From Roseivivax sediminis (GTDB lineage: Bacteria > Pseudomonadota > Alphaproteobacteria > Rhodobacterales > Rhodobacteraceae), in the NCBI RefSeq assembly GCF_900112685.1, contig NZ_FOMS01000015.1:1-64000 (forward strand): 64,000 nucleotides of DNA. Direction: 5' to 3'. The position numbers and the translations under genes were made by a program. The notes under the pieces were generated by a model. That model made no database searches. It was not told the origin of the DNA and worked only from the letters and a program-made list of their open reading frames with translations. Positions 50,931-64,000 of the stretch are shown here, piece after piece. How positions within the stretch are numbered: the first letter of the stretch is position 1; every line of letters starts with the position of its first letter.

Positions 50931-51959
50931 ATGAGCCGCCCGACGATACACGATGTCGCCCGTGTCGCCGGCGTCAGCCTGTCCACGGTCGACCGGGTGC
51001 TCAACGGCCGGGTCGGTGTCCGCGAAGGCACCCAGCTGCGTGTCGCCGAGGCCATGCGGACGCTCGGTTACGAACGCAATGTCGCGGCCGCCAACCTCTC
51101 GCGCCGCCGGCAATACCGGCTGCGTTTCTTCCTGCCCTCGGGTTCCAACTCCTTCATGCGCGGGCTCGAAGACCGGGTGCGAGAGCGCATGGCCGTGGCG
51201 GGTCGCGACTCCACCGTGATCGAGGTGACCACGGTCCCGCCCTTCGACGCCCCCGCGCTCGCTGCCGAGCTGCGCGGCCTCTGTGCGGATGCTGTCGACG
51301 GCGTCGCCATCGTCGCTACGGACGCCACCGCCATCCGCGTCGCCGTGCAGGACCTTCGAGCCCGCGGCATCGCGGTCGTCACGCTGGTATCGGACCTGCC
51401 CTCTTCGGAGCGCCAGCATTTCGTGGGAATCGACAACGTTCAGGCCGGCCGCACCGCGGCGAGCCTTCTCGGCCGGTTCTGCCGCTGGCGGCCCGGCCGG
51501 ATCGCGCTCGTGGCCGGGTCCATGCTGGTGCGCGACCACGTCGAACGCCGGCTCGGCTTCGAGCAGGTGCTGCGCGCCGAGTTCCCGGACCAGGCGATCG
51601 GCGCCACGATCGAGGGCCTCGACGATCAGGACATCGTGGAGGAGCGTCTTCGCACGATTTTGGCCGAAGACCCCGGGATCACGGGGATCTACAGTTTCGG
51701 CGCCGGCAACCGGGGTGTCGCGCGGGCCGTGTCCGGGCTCTCCCCGGACCGTCGCCCTGCTGTGGTCGTCCACGAACTGACACATTATTCGCGCGACGCC
51801 CTGCTCGACGGCGTGTTCGACGCCGTCATCCATCAGGACGACGCTCGCGAAGTCGATGTCGCCATTCGCACCCTGCGTGCGCTCGCTGACGGCGAAAGTC
51901 CCGACGGGGCCGCCGAGCGCATCGGGGTCGAGGTCTTTCTGCGCGACAACCTGCCCTGA
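50931..51959 (+). CDS. LacI-family regulator of xyloside genes
   Basis: LacI-type regulator of 342 residues. Helix-turn-helix T-I-H-D-V-A-R-V-A-G-V-S-L-S-T-V-D-R-V-L-N-G-R at the N-terminus, then a type-1 periplasmic-binding-like sensor domain with D-G-V-A-I-V-A-T-D. AGGGG precedes the ATG. It begins the xylose/xyloside locus and has a palindromic site just upstream, suggesting autoregulation. The sugar recognised is inferred from neighbours (GH43, XylA). Confidence 0.88.
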   Translation: MSRPTIHDVARVAGVSLSTVDRVLNGRVGVREGTQLRVAEAMRTLGYERNVAAANLSRRRQYRLRFFLPSGSNSFMRGLEDRVRERMAVAGRDSTVIEVTTVPPFDAPALAAELRGLCADAVDGVAIVATDATAIRVAVQDLRARGIAVVTLVSDLPSSERQHFVGIDNVQAGRTAASLLGRFCRWRPGRIALVAGSMLVRDHVERRLGFEQVLRAEFPDQAIGATIEGLDDQDIVEERLRTILAEDPGITGIYSFGAGNRGVARAVSGLSPDRRPAVVVHELTHYSRDALLDGVFDAVIHQDDAREVDVAIRTLRALADGESPDGAAERIGVEVFLRDNLP

Positions 51960-52002
51960 CGGTGACTCGCCTTCGGCGGGTCCTTTGAGGTGTGAGCAAA
52001 AA

Positions 52003-52018
52003 TGAGGTACGTTAATCA
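52003..52018. promoter_or_regulatory. Operator candidate upstream of xyloside binding protein
   Basis: TGAGGTACGTTAATCA, an imperfect palindrome centred on ACGT, 55 bases before the binding-protein ATG. Together with the site at 50888 it defines a TGA-N3-ACG-N-TA-N-TCATAC pattern, probably bound by the adjoining LacI protein. Confidence 0.6.
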
Positions 52019-52073
52019 TACGATGCGATTCGAGGCGCGGAGGGCGCCTGGAAGACACGGATGGGAGGACTTC

Positions 52074-53333
52074 ATGAGACACAGCGTTGCGACTCTCGCG
52101 CTGCTCGCCGGCACGGCTCTTGCCGGCACGGCCGCGGCCCAGACCGAGATCAGCATCCTGCGCGTTGCCGTGAACGACGAGCAGGAACAATATTACGAGG
52201 AAATCGCCCAGGCCTTCGAGGCCGAGCACGAGGGCGTCGACGTCAATTTCGAATACATCGCGAACGAGGCCTACAAGTCGAAGCTGCCGACGCTGCTTCA
52301 GTCTGACGCCCGCCCCGACGTGTTCTACAGCTGGGGCGGCGAGACGCTGCGCCAGCAATCCGAGGCCGGCTTCCTGAAGGATATCTCGGACCTGCTGCCC
52401 GACGGCTTCCGCGAGACGATGCCCGAGGCCGCGCTCAACGCCTACTCGGTCGACGGCACGCTCTACGGGTTGCCGCTCTACGCGACCGAGGTCGTACTCT
52501 GGGTCAACACCAACTTGACCGAAGAGGCCGGCGTCGATGTCGACGCGATCGAGACCTGGGAAGATTTCCTCGGCGCGGTGCAGACGCTCAAGGACGCAGG
52601 CGTCACGCCCATCGTCGCGGGCGGGCAGGACAAGTGGCCCCTGCACTTCTACTGGAGCTACCTCGCGCTGCGCGAAGGCGGCCCGGACGTCGTGACCCAG
52701 GCGATGGGCGGCGAAGGCGACGGGTTCGAGGCCGAGGCCTTCATCGAGGCCGGCCGCGAGTTCCAGAAGCTCACCGAGATGGAGCCGTTCCAGGACGGGT
52801 TCATGGGCACCACCTACGAAACCTCCAGCGGCATGTTCGCCGACGGCGCCGGCGCCTTCTACCTGATGGGCGACTGGGATTACCTGCCGATGCGCGAGCG
52901 CTCGACCGATGGCGGTCTGTCGGACGAGGAGCTACGGATCATCTCCTTCCCGACCATCGCCGACCCGGTGACCGAGGGCGGCGACGGCGCCACTCTGGGC
53001 GGGATCAACGGCTGGGCGGTGTCGTCCACGGCGGAGCCCGAAGCGGTGGAATTCCTCGCCTTCATGCTGAACGAGGAAAACCAGCGCCAGGCGGCCAGCC
53101 AGGAGATCTTCATTCCGGTGGCCAAGGGCACCTCGGACGCGCTGCAGAATCCATTCTACCGCCAGGTCGCCGAACATATCGAGGCAAGCAGCTATCACCA
53201 GATCTTCCTCGACCAGTTCCTCGGCGCATCGGTCGGGGCGACGGTGAACGACGTCTCGGCGGACCTCGCGCAGGGAGCGATCACGCCCGAGGACGGGGCA
53301 GCGCAGGTCCAGGAGGCCTGGGACTTCCGCTGA
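52074..53333 (+). CDS. Xyloside/sugar ABC transporter substrate-binding protein
   Basis: Family-1 solute-binding protein of 419 residues. ATG 52074 has GGGAGGA upstream and a clean signal peptide (M-R-H-S-V-A-T-L-A-L, cleavage near A-A-A-Q); a longer frame from 52002 is rejected. It captures oligosaccharides for the two permeases that follow. Given GH43 and XylA, xylo-oligosaccharide or xylose is likely. A strong hairpin separates it from the first permease. Confidence 0.92.
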   Translation: MRHSVATLALLAGTALAGTAAAQTEISILRVAVNDEQEQYYEEIAQAFEAEHEGVDVNFEYIANEAYKSKLPTLLQSDARPDVFYSWGGETLRQQSEAGFLKDISDLLPDGFRETMPEAALNAYSVDGTLYGLPLYATEVVLWVNTNLTEEAGVDVDAIETWEDFLGAVQTLKDAGVTPIVAGGQDKWPLHFYWSYLALREGGPDVVTQAMGGEGDGFEAEAFIEAGREFQKLTEMEPFQDGFMGTTYETSSGMFADGAGAFYLMGDWDYLPMRERSTDGGLSDEELRIISFPTIADPVTEGGDGATLGGINGWAVSSTAEPEAVEFLAFMLNEENQRQAASQEIFIPVAKGTSDALQNPFYRQVAEHIEASSYHQIFLDQFLGASVGATVNDVSADLAQGAITPEDGAAQVQEAWDFR

Positions 53334-53340
53334 CCCGCAG

Positions 53341-53373
53341 CGGCCGGCGCGCAACTCCTCCGCGCGCCGGCCG
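53341..53373 (+). terminator. Hairpin between binding-protein and permease genes
   Basis: Twelve-base perfect arms (53341-53352 and 53362-53373) with a 9-base loop, 7 bases after the binding-protein stop. No T-run, so probably an RNA-stabilising or partial termination structure. It matches the position of the hairpin after aglE. Confidence 0.6.
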
Positions 53374-53403
53374 TCGTCCGAATTCCGCTATCGGAGACAT
53401 CGC

Positions 53404-54327
53404 ATGGCCACCGCCGAGACCCGGCGCCTGACGGCACCGGACCGCCTGCGCCGCAGCCTGTCGAACGGCCGGGTGAGCGCCGCGCTGATCCTGCTGCCGC
53501 CCGCACTGATCCTGTTCACCCTGTTCGTGATGCTGCCCCTGGGCGAATCCGTCTGGTATTCGTTCTTCAGCTGGAACGGCTACGGCACGCCGACCGACTA
53601 TGTCGGCCTTGAGAATTACCAGCGCATCGCGGGGCATTCGGTGTTTCACACGGCGGTGGGCAACACGCTGAAAATCGTCGCGATCTCGATCCTGCTGCAG
53701 ATGCCGCTGGCGCTGCTTCTGGCGCTGCTGATCTACCGCAAGACGCCGACCAACGCGGTGTTCCGGCTGATCTTCTTCGTGCCCTACATCCTCGCCGAGG
53801 TCGCCGCCGGCCTGATCTGGAGCTTCGTCTTCGACGGCAATTACGGCGTCACCGCCTCCATCGCGCAAAGCCTCGGGACAGAGAGCTTCTTCATTCTCGC
53901 GGACCGCGACTGGGCCTTCGTCGCGGTGATGACGGTGATCGTCTGGAAGTATTTCGGCTTTCACATGATGATCTACATCGCCGCCCTCCAATCTGTGCCC
54001 GAGGACCTGATCGAGGCCGCGCGGATCGAGGGCGCGAAGCGCCGGCAGATCGTCCGCTATGTGCAGATCCCGCACATCAAGCCAGCCATCATTGTCTCGG
54101 CCTTCTTCGCCATCATCGGCGCGCTGCAGGTCTTCGACATCATCATCCCGCTGACGAACGGCGGCCCGTCGAACCAGACGCACACCATCGTCACCTACCT
54201 CTACACCTTCGGGCTGACCCGGCTGAACATCGGGTTCGGCAGCGCGGTGGGCGTGATCCTCTTCATCGCGGCGATCACGGTAGCGGTCTTCTACCAGCGC
54301 TTCTTCATGCAAAGGGGGCAGGCATGA
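53404..54327 (+). CDS. Sugar ABC transporter permease (MalF type)
   Basis: Permease of 307 residues with six hydrophobic helices and the ATPase-contact loop E-A-A-R-I-E-G-A-K-R-R-Q-I. CGGAG precedes the ATG. It overlaps the next permease gene by 4 bases (ATGA), so the two are translated as a pair. Confidence 0.94.
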   Translation: MATAETRRLTAPDRLRRSLSNGRVSAALILLPPALILFTLFVMLPLGESVWYSFFSWNGYGTPTDYVGLENYQRIAGHSVFHTAVGNTLKIVAISILLQMPLALLLALLIYRKTPTNAVFRLIFFVPYILAEVAAGLIWSFVFDGNYGVTASIAQSLGTESFFILADRDWAFVAVMTVIVWKYFGFHMMIYIAALQSVPEDLIEAARIEGAKRRQIVRYVQIPHIKPAIIVSAFFAIIGALQVFDIIIPLTNGGPSNQTHTIVTYLYTFGLTRLNIGFGSAVGVILFIAAITVAVFYQRFFMQRGQA

Positions 54328-55154
54328 CCCGCGGGCATCTCATCCGCAACATCCTGCGCGTGGCCTTCCTGTGCATCGTGGCGAGCTTCGTGCTCGCTCC
54401 GATGCTCGCCACCGTTCTCGGCGGATTCAAGACGAACGCGGAGATCCGCACCTCGGCCTTCGCCCTGCCCGAAAGCTGGAACTGGGAGTTCTACGGCTCC
54501 ATCGCCACCGACCCGATGTTCTGGCGCTATCTCGGCAACTCGCTCCTGATCTCCATCTCGGCGGTGGCTCTGACGCTCATCGTCGGGGCGGCGGCGGCCT
54601 ACGTCTTCGCGCAGATCCGGTTCTTCGGGTCGCGGATGCTGTTTTCCTACCTGCTGCTGGGGCTGATGTTCCCCTTCGCCACCGCGATCCTGCCGCTCTT
54701 CATCAAGGTGCGGGATGTGGGACTGCTCGACACCTACTGGGCGGTGATCCTGCCGCAGGCGGCGTTCAGCCTGTCGCTCGCCATCCTGCTGTTCCGGACG
54801 TTCTTCGAACAGCTTCCGAAGGAGCTCTTCGAGGCGGCCTATATCGACGGCTGCGGCTACGTGCGCTTCTTCTGGCGCTTCACCTTGCCGCTCTCGGCGC
54901 CGATCCTGGCGACCGTGGGCGTCTTCGTCTTCGTGCAGAGCTGGAACAACTTCCTGCTGCCGCTGGTGGTGCTCAACAGCCGCGAGGTCTTCACCTGGCC
55001 GCTCGGCATGATGCAGTTCCGCGGCGAATACGTGACCGAGTGGAACCGCACGCTGGCCTTCGTGACGCTGACCATCGTGCCGGCCATCGTCTTCTTCCTC
55101 GCCGCCCAGAAATACATCGTCGCCGGACTGACCGGGGGCGCCGTCAAGGGATGA
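54324..55154 (+). CDS. Sugar ABC transporter permease (MalG type)
   Basis: Second permease, 276 residues with six helices. EAA loop E-A-A-Y-I-D-G-C-G-Y-V-R-F-F; it is of standard length, unlike AglG. Its end meets the GH43 gene start. Confidence 0.94.
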   Translation: MTRGHLIRNILRVAFLCIVASFVLAPMLATVLGGFKTNAEIRTSAFALPESWNWEFYGSIATDPMFWRYLGNSLLISISAVALTLIVGAAAAYVFAQIRFFGSRMLFSYLLLGLMFPFATAILPLFIKVRDVGLLDTYWAVILPQAAFSLSLAILLFRTFFEQLPKELFEAAYIDGCGYVRFFWRFTLPLSAPILATVGVFVFVQSWNNFLLPLVVLNSREVFTWPLGMMQFRGEYVTEWNRTLAFVTLTIVPAIVFFLAAQKYIVAGLTGGAVKG

Positions 55155-55156
55155 CC

Positions 55157-56794
55157 ATGACCGAGATCCAGAACCCGATCCTGCCCGGCTTCAACCCCGA
55201 CCCCTCGATCGTGCGGGTGGCCGAGGATTACTACATCGCCACCTCGACCTTCGAATGGTACCCGGGCGTGCAGATCCACCATTCGCGCGACCTCGTGCAC
55301 TGGCAACTCGTGACCCGGCCGCTCGACCGCGCGGCGCAGCTCGACATGCGGGGCGATCCGGATTCGGGCGGGGTCTGGGCACCCTGCCTGACCTGGGCCG
55401 ACGACCGGTTCTGGCTGATCTACACCGACATGAAGCGGCGCGACGGCGCGTGGAAGGACAGCCACAACTACCTCGTCACCGCGCCGACGATCGAAGGGCC
55501 GTGGTCGGACCCGGTCTACCTAAATTCCTCGGGCTTCGATCCGTCGCTCTTTCACGACGAGGACGGGCGCAAGTGGCTCCTGAACATGATCTGGGACCAC
55601 AACCAGACCGGCGGCGACCGCTTCGGCGGGATCGTCTGCCAGGAATATTCGGTGGGCGAAAAGCGGCTGGTGGGAGAGGTGCGCAACATCTACCGCGGCA
55701 CCGACCACAAGCTGACAGAGGGGCCGCACCTCTATCGCCGGGACGGCTGGTATTACCTGCTGACGGCCGAGGGCGGCACGGGCTACGAGCACGCGGTGAC
55801 GATGGCGCGTTCGCGCGACCTCTTCGGCCCCTACGAGACGGACCCCGCCAAGCACATCCTGACGGCCAAGGACGCGCCCGAGGCCGAGCTGCAACGCGCC
55901 GGACACGCCGACATCGTCCAGACGCAGACCGGCGAGGTCTACATGGTGCACCTGTGCTCGCGTCCGCTGGCGGAGACGCGGGGCGCGCCGGTTCAGGAGC
56001 GCTACCACATCCACACCGACGACAGCCGCCGCTCGCCGCTCGGGCGCGAGACGGCGATCCAGAAACTCGTCTGGCCCGAGGGGGAGTTTCCCCGCCTCGC
56101 CCATGGCGGCTGTGTCCCGGCGGCCCGCGTCGAAGCGCCGAACATGCCGGCCTACCCGGTGACGCCGGTCCCGGCCCTGCGTACCTTCGAGGACGGTCTG
56201 CCGCCCGAATTCCAGTGGCTGCGCAATCCGCACCGGGACCGGCTCTTCTCGCTCACCGCGCGGCCCGGCGCGCTGCGCCTCTTCGGTCGGGAATCCCCCG
56301 GCTCGCAATTCGAACACGCGCTGGTCGCGCGCAGGCAGGAGCATATCGCCTTCGCCGCGGAAACGGAGATCGACGTCGCCCCCGGCGACTATCAGCACTT
56401 CGCCGGGCTCATCTCCTGGTATGGCCGGTTCAAGTTCCACTACCTCGCCGTGACGGCGGACGCCGATGGCGCGCGCGCCCTGACGATCTATTCCTGCCCC
56501 GCCGACTGGCCGGACGCGCGCGTCGAGATCCCGGTGGAGCCGATCCCCCTGCCCGCCAGTGGCCCGATCAAGCTTGGTTGCGATATCGACGGCGCGCGGC
56601 TGACCTTCCGCTTTTCCACCGGCGGCGACTGGCAGTCGCTGGGCGTCACGCTCGACCAGTCCGCGATCTCGGACGAGGCCGGCAACGGGCCGGGCAACAA
56701 CTTCACCGGCGCCTTCGTCGGCATGTGCGCGCACGACACATCGGGCCGCGGCCGTCCCGCCGATTTCCTCAGCTTCCGCTACGAGGCCAAGTGA
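55157..56794 (+). CDS. Beta-xylosidase/alpha-arabinofuranosidase, GH43
   Basis: GH43 enzyme of 545 residues without a signal peptide, so intracellular. It begins N-P-I-L-P-G-F-N-P-D-P-S, whose aspartate is the general base; D in G-F-D-P-S-L-F and E in T-E-G-P-H-L-Y are the other catalytic positions. A C-terminal beta-sandwich (from about 320) is typical of GH43 xylosidases. AAGGG lies six bases before the ATG at 55157; the ATG at 55151 overlaps the permease stop and is possible. It would cut imported xylo-oligosaccharides to xylose for XylA. Confidence 0.9.
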   Translation: MTEIQNPILPGFNPDPSIVRVAEDYYIATSTFEWYPGVQIHHSRDLVHWQLVTRPLDRAAQLDMRGDPDSGGVWAPCLTWADDRFWLIYTDMKRRDGAWKDSHNYLVTAPTIEGPWSDPVYLNSSGFDPSLFHDEDGRKWLLNMIWDHNQTGGDRFGGIVCQEYSVGEKRLVGEVRNIYRGTDHKLTEGPHLYRRDGWYYLLTAEGGTGYEHAVTMARSRDLFGPYETDPAKHILTAKDAPEAELQRAGHADIVQTQTGEVYMVHLCSRPLAETRGAPVQERYHIHTDDSRRSPLGRETAIQKLVWPEGEFPRLAHGGCVPAARVEAPNMPAYPVTPVPALRTFEDGLPPEFQWLRNPHRDRLFSLTARPGALRLFGRESPGSQFEHALVARRQEHIAFAAETEIDVAPGDYQHFAGLISWYGRFKFHYLAVTADADGARALTIYSCPADWPDARVEIPVEPIPLPASGPIKLGCDIDGARLTFRFSTGGDWQSLGVTLDQSAISDEAGNGPGNNFTGAFVGMCAHDTSGRGRPADFLSFRYEAK

Positions 56795-56815
56795 TGGACC
56801 AAAGGACCAAGACCC

Positions 56816-57823
<1,008 letters not shown>

Positions 57824-57867
57824 CCCGCCTGCCGGCCCTTCCAACCAAAAAAGACAGAGACACAGAC

Positions 57868-59169
57868 ATGACCGACTTCTTCCGCGACATCCCGACGATC
57901 GAGTACCGCGGCCCGGGCGCGGACACCGAATTCGCCTACCGCCACTACGATCCGGACGAGACGGTGATGGGCAAGCGGCTGGAGGATCACCTGCGGTTCG
58001 CCGTGGCGTACTGGCACAGCTTTGCCTGGGAAGGTGGCGATCCGTTTGGCGGGCAGACCTTCGACCGGCCGTGGTTCGGCGGCACGATGGAAGACGCCAA
58101 GCTCAAGGCCGACGCCGCCTTCGAGCTGTTCGCTTTGCTCGGCCAGCCGTTCTTCTGCTTCCACGACGCCGACGTGCGCCCCGAAGGGGACAGCTTTGCC
58201 GAAAGCCGCCGCAACCTCGAAGAGATCACCGACTATTTCGGCACCAAGATGGAGGAGACGGGCACCCGGCTCCTCTGGGGCACCGCCAACATGTTCTCGC
58301 ACCGCCGGTTCATGTCGGGTGCGGCGACGAACCCCGATCCTGAGGTCTTTGCCTGGTCGGCGGCCTCGGTGAAGGCATGCATGGACGCGACCCAGAAGCT
58401 TGGCGGCGCGAACTACGTGCTCTGGGGCGGGCGCGAAGGCTACGAGACGCTGCTCAACACCGACATGGGGCGCGAGCGCCAGCAGGCCGGCCGGTTCCTG
58501 ACCATGGTCGTTGACTACGCCAAGAAGATCGGCTTCGACGGCACCATCCTGATCGAGCCCAAGCCACAGGAGCCGACGAAGCATCAATACGATTACGACG
58601 TCGCGACGATCTACGGCTTCCTCAAGGATTTCGGGCTGGAGAACGAGGTCAAGCTGAACATCGAACAGGGCCACGCGATCCTCGCCGGACACAGCTTCGA
58701 GCACGAGCTGGCACTGGCGCGCGAGCTGGGGATCCTCGGTTCCATCGACATGAACCGCAACGATTACCAGTCCGGCTGGGACACCGACCAGTTTCCCAAC
58801 AACGTGCCCGAGGTCGCGCTGGCCTATTACGAGGTGCTGCGCGCGGGCGGCTTCGGCACCGGCGGGACGAACTTCGACGCGAAGCTGCGGCGCCAGTCGC
58901 TCGACCCCGAGGATCTGGTGCTGGCGCATGTCGGCGCCATGGACATCTGCGCGCGCGGGCTCAAGGCCGCGGCGGCGATGCTGGAGGATGGCGGGCTCGA
59001 AGCCGCGCGGGCCGAACGCTATGCCGGCTGGGACCGGCCCGAGAACGCGGCGATGCTGACCTCGGACCTGTCCACCATCGCCGCGCGTGTGGAATCGGAC
59101 GCACTGAATCCCGAGCCGCGCTCGGGCAAGCAGGAGCGTCTGGAGAACTGGGTCAGCCGGTTCGTGTGA
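57868..59169 (+). CDS. xylA: Xylose isomerase
   Basis: Class II xylose isomerase of 433 residues, converting D-xylose to D-xylulose. Characteristic blocks include [24 protein letters not shown] and the metal-site [14 protein letters not shown]. Length is normal. It is the last gene of the locus; xylulokinase does not follow, so xylB must be elsewhere. A perfect hairpin follows the stop. Confidence 0.96.
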   Translation: MTDFFRDIPTIEYRGPGADTEFAYRHYDPDETVMGKRLEDHLRFAVAYWHSFAWEGGDPFGGQTFDRPWFGGTMEDAKLKADAAFELFALLGQPFFCFHDADVRPEGDSFAESRRNLEEITDYFGTKMEETGTRLLWGTANMFSHRRFMSGAATNPDPEVFAWSAASVKACMDATQKLGGANYVLWGGREGYETLLNTDMGRERQQAGRFLTMVVDYAKKIGFDGTILIEPKPQEPTKHQYDYDVATIYGFLKDFGLENEVKLNIEQGHAILAGHSFEHELALARELGILGSIDMNRNDYQSGWDTDQFPNNVPEVALAYYEVLRAGGFGTGGTNFDAKLRRQSLDPEDLVLAHVGAMDICARGLKAAAAMLEDGGLEAARAERYAGWDRPENAAMLTSDLSTIAARVESDALNPEPRSGKQERLENWVSRFV

Positions 59170-59177
59170 TCCCGAGG

Positions 59178-59203
59178 ATCGGGCGCGCGACGGCGCGCCC
59201 GAT
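59178..59203 (+). terminator. Terminator-like hairpin after xylA
   Basis: Perfect 11-bp arms (59178-59188 and 59193-59203) with a GACG loop, 8 bases after the xylA stop. There is no T-run. It is the likely end of the xyloside transcript, just before repeat copy C. Confidence 0.6.
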
Positions 59204-59223
59204 CACGCCCGCAAATTCCCGGT

Positions 59224-59369
59224 GGTCGGAGCAACCGCAGGTGACGGGCGCGCGCTGGACCGGGGTCTGGCGCCGCGCCCTCCGAAGTCTGCGCTTTATG
59301 CCGGTCACGCTCCTCCGCAATACGAGCGGACCGCGCGCGCGTCACCTGCGGTGCTATTCGGGCGGGTGG
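59224..59369 (+). repeat. Palindromic intergenic repeat, copy C
   Basis: Third copy, again between convergent genes. It shares left flank GGTCGGAGCA, core CGCTTTATGCCGG and CTCCGCAATACGA, and tail TTCGGGCGGGTGG, but lacks about 31-33 bases right of the core. Its left arm has GGTGAC where B has GGTGCC, and its right arm has GTCACC where B has GGCACC: a compensatory pair. The rest of the 348-base gap, 59370-59517, shows no gene. Confidence 0.85.
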
Positions 59370-59517
59370 TGCGTGGCCAGACCGTAGCGGGACCAATGCG
59401 AGACGGAACTACACGCGACGACAGGCCGAACCGCGTTTGTCACGGCGCAGCGCCTCACTGGACCGGTGCAAATCATCTTCCTGAGCATCGAGGCTCATGC
59501 GGCAAAGGCCTTCGCCG

Positions 59518-63144
<3,627 letters not shown>

Positions 63145-63178
63145 CGCCGCACCCTTCCCTGACTTTTCGCTTACAAAT

Positions 63179-63197
63179 CGTTGACAAATTGTCGACG
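63179..63197. promoter_or_regulatory. Palindrome in hydantoinase-dctP divergent region
   Basis: CGTTGAC-N5-GTCGACG, one mismatch between arms, containing the perfect core GACAA-A-TTGTC (63183-63193). It lies centrally in the 135-base divergent promoter region, so a regulator could control both genes. The palindrome is seen; the regulator is unknown. Confidence 0.5.
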
Positions 63198-63279
63198 TCT
63201 GGTCAAGCTTTCCCTGTCCGGGGCGACGGCGGCCGGCCCGGACGGTCGGAAAAACGCCGTCGAGACAGGGATATTCGCC

Positions 63280-64000
63280 ATGACCATGACTTCGTTCCGC
63301 GGTCTTTCCGCGGCCCTCGCCGCTGCCATGTTCGCGCTGCCCGCCGCGGCGGCAAGCTGGGACATGCCCACGCCCTACGGCGACAGCGTCTTTCACACGC
63401 AGAACATCCAGACCTTCGCGGAAGACGTGGCATCGGCCACTGACGGCGAGGTCGAGATCACCGTGCATTCGGCCGGCTCGCTCTTTGCGCATCCCGAGAT
63501 CAAGGATTCCGTGCGCCGCGGCCTCGCGCCCATCGGCGAGGTGCTGATGTCGCGCCTCGCGAACGAGGATCCGGTCTTCGCGATCGATTCGATCCCCTTC
63601 CTCGCGTCGAGCTACGAAGAGGCCCAGGCCCTTTGGGAGGCCTCCCGCCCGGTCGTGGAGGAACGGCTCGCCGAACAGGGGCTGACGCTCCTCTTCGCGG
63701 TGCCGTGGCCGGGCCAGAGCCTTTATACACAGGCCGAGGTGGCGCAAGCCTCTGACCTCGAAGGCGCGTCCTTCCGCGCCTACAACGCCGCGACCGAGCG
63801 ACTCGCGCAGTTGATGGGCGCGGTGCCGACGCAGATCGAGACCGGCGACATTCCCACCGCCTTCGCAACCGGAAGGGTCGATGCGATGATCACCTCGCCC
63901 TCGACAGGCGTGTCGAGCCAGGCTTGGGACTTCACCTCGCACTACACCGACACGCAGGCTTGGCTTCCCAAGAACATGGTGATCGTGAACACCCAGGCCT
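63280..64000 (+). CDS. dctP: TRAP transporter substrate-binding protein, partial
   Basis: DctP-type binding protein, cut by the window end after 240 codons. A signal peptide ([10 protein letters not shown], cleavage near A-A-A-S) leads to a mature start W-D-M-P-T-P-Y, then G-E-V-L-M-S-R. A second ATG at 63286 is possible; AGGG lies upstream of both. Such proteins feed a DctQM pair, probably just beyond the window. Divergence from the hydantoinase suggests the imported compound is its substrate or a relative. Confidence 0.9.
   Translation, partial: MTMTSFRGLSAALAAAMFALPAAAASWDMPTPYGDSVFHTQNIQTFAEDVASATDGEVEITVHSAGSLFAHPEIKDSVRRGLAPIGEVLMSRLANEDPVFAIDSIPFLASSYEEAQALWEASRPVVEERLAEQGLTLLFAVPWPGQSLYTQAEVAQASDLEGASFRAYNAATERLAQLMGAVPTQIETGDIPTAFATGRVDAMITSPSTGVSSQAWDFTSHYTDTQAWLPKNMVIVNTQA

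Overview
The window looks like chromosome from a high-GC alphaproteobacterium of the Rhodobacteraceae/Roseobacter type. Supporting signs are dense GC-rich coding, a GAAC-N7-GAAC (GTTC-N7-GTTC) SOS box at uvrA, the aglEFGAK alpha-glucoside gene order, Sox and Hmu genes, and a zinc-type adenylate kinase. I assign it no closer than that. I see no rRNA, tRNA, CRISPR array, phage, plasmid or transposase genes.

Layout. (1) 1-7028, plus strand: the 3' end of acetyl-CoA synthetase (acs), a Cys4 adenylate kinase (adk), a two-component sodium/solute symporter (DUF4212 plus SSS), a cNMP/CBS/DUF294 signalling protein, a small membrane protein and a membrane-anchored PAS-exonuclease. This reads as an acetate uptake and activation locus with an uncharacterised regulatory tail. 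(2) 7025-13343: a lone LacI regulator and uvrA (minus), then a secreted VWA protein with five tandem repeats of about 86 residues (plus). (3) 13354-23484: alpha-glucoside import and hydrolysis, aglE-F-G-A-K (minus), divergent from aglR, a GH1 beta-glucosidase and glucokinase (plus). AglR-type operators (AAAGCGCTTT core) lie between the two arms. (4) 23635-38997: glycogen metabolism, glgP, glgB, then glgC-glgA-glgX-malQ-pgm with tight overlaps. A soluble triple-PAS chemoreceptor lies antisense between glgB and glgC. (5) 39582-41951: a clan GH-H hydrolase resembling glucosylglycerol hydrolase, bracketed by two inverted copies of a palindromic repeat.

(6) 42244-44399, minus: a reduced thiosulfate/sulfide set, soxY-soxZ-flavocytochrome c flavoprotein, preceded by a 25-codon upstream ORF that overlaps the soxY start. 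(7) 44672-50763: haem uptake, hmuS-T-U-V (minus), divergent from a TonB receptor that ends in a clear intrinsic terminator. (8) 50931-59169: xylose or xylo-oligosaccharide use, a LacI regulator, a binding protein, two permeases, a GH43 enzyme, an ATPase and xylose isomerase. Two similar 16-bp operator candidates precede the regulator and the binding protein. (9) 59518-64000: a fused hydantoinase/5-oxoprolinase (minus), divergent from a TRAP binding protein cut by the window end.

Taken together the sugar loci form a chain: alpha-glucosides, beta-glucosides and xylosides are imported, hydrolysed in the cytoplasm, phosphorylated by glucokinase, interconverted by phosphoglucomutase, and stored or released as glycogen. 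The least explained feature is a three-copy intergenic element (39188-39366, 42009-42194, 59224-59369) that folds into a long hairpin. A compensatory base change between its arms suggests the structure is maintained. Most of the rest is recognisable metabolism, and I do not claim a wholly new system.
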